Shown: positions 5,106-7,395 of the stretch, piece by piece
Layout of the letters: every line of letters starts with the position of its first letter
Numbering within the stretch: position 1 is the stretch's first letter
NCBI GenBank assembly: GCA_025352585.1
Contig: JANXTD010000130.1
Span: 1 to 7,395 of the forward strand
DNA from: Fimbriiglobus sp.
Lineage (GTDB): Bacteria; Planctomycetota; Planctomycetia; Gemmatales; Gemmataceae
Direction: 5' to 3'
DNA: 7,395 bases
The notes under the pieces: model-generated
Databases searched by the model: none
What the model was told of the DNA's origin: nothing
The model's input: only the letters and a program-made list of their open reading frames with translations
Made by a program: the position numbers and the translations under genes

Positions 5106-7395
5106 TCAGTCCGTGGCGTCGCGGAAGACGCGCTCGAAGTGCGGCGCGGCGCGGCGGAACGCCTCGAGCAGGCCGGGGTCGAAGTGGCCCGGCGAGCGCT
5201 CCAGGATCTGCTCGACCGCCAGGTTGTGCGACAGCGCCGGCTTATAGACCCGCCGCGACCGCAGGGCGTCATACACGTCGGCGACCGCCACCAGTCGCGC
5301 CGAGAGCGGGATCGACTCGCCGCTCAGGCGGTCGGGGTAGCCGGTGCCGTCCCAGCGCTCGTGGTGGCTCCGCGCGATCTCCACGGCCGTCGCGAAGAAG
5401 CCGGTCGCGAAGGCGTAGCGCGACGACACCTCGGCCAGCGTCTCGGCCCCCGCGGTCGTGTGCGTCTGCATGAGTTGCTTCTCCTCGGGCGTCAGCTTGC
5501 CCGGCTTGTTGAGCACCGCGTCCGGCACGGCCACCTTGCCGATGTCGTGCAGCGGGGCGGCGTCCTCGACCGACTGCACGAAGACCGCGTCGAGCCGGTG
5601 CCGGAACGCCGGCAGTCCCGACGCCGCCTCGCCGAGTACGCGGCAGTAGCGCTGCAACCGCAAGAGGTGCGAGCCGGTCTCGGTGGAGCGCTGCTCGACG
5701 AGCTTGGCCATCGCCAGGACCATCGCGCCGCGGGCGTGGACGAGTTCGCCGTCGCGGGAGTTCAGCGCCCGCTCCAACTCGGCGTTCGACTCGGCGAGTT
5801 GCCGCGACAGCAAGTCGGAGCGGTCCTGGGCGTCCTTGAGCCGCAGCATCGCTTTGACGCGCGAGCGCAGTTGCACCACACTGAACGGCTTGACGAGGAA
5901 GTCGTCGGCCCCGGCGGAGAGCATCCGCGACAGGTCGTCGCCGGAGGTACGCCCCGAGAACATCATCACCTTCAAGTGCGGGGCCGGCGGCCGCTGGCGG
6001 ATCTGGTTCAGCACCAACTCGCCCTTGAGGCCGGGCAAGTCCACGTCGAGTAGGATGAGGTCGTACGGCACGGTCAGGCCGCGGGCGACGGCGTCGGGGC
6101 CGTTGTCGGCCTCCTCAATGGTCACCGACTCGTGCTGGAGGGCCAGGCGGCAGACGCGGCGGACCGGCTCCTCGTCGTCCACGATCAGCACGCGGTGCAG
6201 GCGGGCCGCCCTGGGCGGGGCCGCGCCCGGCAGGGTGAGGTTGGCGGCCCCCGGCGTCCGCCCGGAGGCCGGCCCCGAGTCCGGCCCCGAGTTCGGCGCG
6301 GGGGCGTGCGGCGCGGCGGCGTACTCGCCGGAGCGGACCGCGGCCGCCTCCCCGGACGCGGACGGGCCTTGCCAGCCCAGGAACGGTGCCAGCTCGCGCA
6401 TCGCGTCGGCGGCCGTGGCGGTGCGGTCGGGCAGGGCCAGTGCCATCATGTGGGCCAGCGCCGCGTCGAGTTCGGGAGGCAGGTCGGGCCGGAAGTCCGC
6501 CAGCGACGGCGGCCGGGCTGCGCCCATCGACCCGCCCGGCGGCAGGAACGGGTCCTGGCCGGTGAGCGCGAAGAACAGCGTCGCCGCCAGGCCGAAGACG
6601 TCGGCGCGGCCGTCCACGTCGCGCGGGTTGCGGGCCTGCTCCGGGGCCATGTAGCCGATGGTGCCCAGCCGCGCCCCGTCCTGGGTCAGGCGGTCCGAGG
6701 GGGTCGGCAGCCGCGCCACCCCGAAGTCCAGCAGCTTGGCGGTGCCGTCGGCCGTCAGCACGATGTTCGACGGCTTGATGTCGCGGTGGACGAGGCCCTG
6801 GCGGTGCGCCTCGGTCAGGGCGTCGGCGATCTGGTGGGCCGCCTGGCAGGCGCGGGCCAGCGGCATCGGGCCGTCCTGCGTCACGAGGTCGTCGAGGTTG
6901 CGGCCGGGCAGGTACTCCATGACGAAGTACGGCACCGCCTGGCCGCCCGGCCCCGCCCCGGCCCCCTCGCCGGCGTCGAGGTAGGCGATGATGTTGGGGT
7001 GCCGCAGGCCGCGGATCGCCCGCACCTCTTGAAAGAACCGCTCCACGCTCCGGCGGTTCTTCGCGCCGTCCACGTACAGCGCCTTGACCGCGGCGGGGGT
7101 GAGCAGCGTGACGTGCTCGGCCCGGAACACCACCCCCATGCCGCCGGAGCCGACCTTCTCGAGCAGCCGGTAGCTGCCCAGGACCAGGCCGTTGACCGCC
7201 CCGGTGCGGACGCGCGCGGCCTGGTAGACGCTCAGCAGCCGCGCGGCGAGCAGCGCGTGGGCCAGGTCCGGCAGGCCGGCGACCGCGGCGAGGCGGTCGC
7301 GGGCGGCCGGGCCGATCGCCTCCCAGGCGTCGGCCGGGACCACGCCGGCGGCGACGAGCTGGCGCAGGACGGCCCCGAGTTCCGGCGCGCCGACC
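5106..7395 (-). CDS. Ser/Thr protein kinase - receiver - HD-GYP fusion protein, 5' end beyond window
   Basis: A cytoplasmic signalling protein. Numbering is from GTG 7343, but the frame stays open with plausible protein to the right edge, so the true start is likely outside. Order: an N-terminal helical segment ending in LLSVYQAARVRTG (36-48); a Hanks-type kinase with glycine loop GSGGMG (65-70), Lys87, alpha-C Glu106, HRDIKPSN (186-193), DFG (206-208) and APE (233-235). A Pro/Ala/Gly linker follows (about 325-380), then a receiver domain with DDEE at 389-392, phospho-acceptor Asp433, Ser463 and Lys485. A charged helical, probably coiled-coil, stretch (about 500-535) leads to a complete HD-GYP domain with HD at 599-600, IGK, His628, HHERWDGTGYP at 660-670 and ADVYDAL. 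HD-GYP proteins hydrolyse cyclic-di-GMP. No transmembrane segment separates the domains. All catalytic residues look intact. It may be co-transcribed with the small gene downstream. What triggers it is unknown. Confidence 0.93.
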   Translation of the reverse strand, partial: VGAPELGAVLRQLVAAGVVPADAWEAIGPAARDRLAAVAGLPDLAHALLAARLLSVYQAARVRTGAVNGLVLGSYRLLEKVGSGGMGVVFRAEHVTLLTPAAVKALYVDGAKNRRSVERFFQEVRAIRGLRHPNIIAYLDAGEGAGAGPGGQAVPYFVMEYLPGRNLDDLVTQDGPMPLARACQAAHQIADALTEAHRQGLVHRDIKPSNIVLTADGTAKLLDFGVARLPTPSDRLTQDGARLGTIGYMAPEQARNPRDVDGRADVFGLAATLFFALTGQDPFLPPGGSMGAARPPSLADFRPDLPPELDAALAHMMALALPDRTATAADAMRELAPFLGWQGPSASGEAAAVRSGEYAAAPHAPAPNSGPDSGPASGRTPGAANLTLPGAAPPRAARLHRVLIVDDEEPVRRVCRLALQHESVTIEEADNGPDAVARGLTVPYDLILLDVDLPGLKGELVLNQIRQRPPAPHLKVMMFSGRTSGDDLSRMLSAGADDFLVKPFSVVQLRSRVKAMLRLKDAQDRSDLLSRQLAESNAELERALNSRDGELVHARGAMVLAMAKLVEQRSTETGSHLLRLQRYCRVLGEAASGLPAFRHRLDAVFVQSVEDAAPLHDIGKVAVPDAVLNKPGKLTPEEKQLMQTHTTAGAETLAEVSSRYAFATGFFATAVEIARSHHERWDGTGYPDRLSGESIPLSARLVAVADVYDALRSRRVYKPALSHNLAVEQILERSPGHFDPGLLEAFRRAAPHFERVFRDATD

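Noticed and set aside
5043..6654. Plus-strand frames of 336 and 323 codons
   Set aside because: They are antisense to the receiver and HD-GYP coding region. Their composition is of shadow type.

Overview
The window looks like a high-GC planctomycete chromosome, most likely Gemmataceae or a close relative. This is inferred from gene content and style, not from a marker gene. The clues are a Ser/Thr kinase with an N-terminal helical segment of the kind I associate with planctomycete kinases, short GGGTGTC-type intergenic repeats, and an HNH nuclease cassette of a type I recall mainly from planctomycetes and cyanobacteria.

Left block (1-2541, all minus strand): a sulfate-assimilation cluster read right to left. 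It runs from an APS reductase (cysH type, with all [4Fe-4S] cysteines), through a cysteine-free Rrf2-family regulator, to an ATP sulfurylase (sat) that leaves the window at base 1. Sat makes APS from sulfate and ATP, and the reductase turns APS directly into sulfite, so no APS kinase is needed. The Rrf2 protein is the obvious candidate local regulator. Both internal gaps hold inverted repeats: a hairpin of GGGTGTC repeats between cysH and rrf2, and an AT-rich stem-loop between rrf2 and sat.

Centre (2708-4743, plus strand): a tandem duplication of a two-gene cassette. Each copy is a helical protein of unknown function followed by a small HNH endonuclease, joined by the same GTGA start/stop overlap. 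The two nucleases align without gaps (78 of 145 identical by hand count). The first copy has one surplus G in a GGGG run at 3380-3383. This splits its N-terminus from its HNH core, so it is a pseudogene, a recoded gene or a sequence error. The first gene of copy 1 is also strikingly AT-rich for this genome. This duplicated, functionally uncharacterised pair is the best candidate in the window for an undescribed system.

Right block (4775-7395, minus strand): a 95-residue protein of unknown function lies downstream of a large signalling protein that joins a Ser/Thr kinase, a response-regulator receiver domain and an HD-GYP (cyclic-di-GMP phosphodiesterase) domain. Its frame stays open to the right edge, so its N-terminus is probably outside the window.

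No rRNA, tRNA, CRISPR array, transposase or integrase was found.
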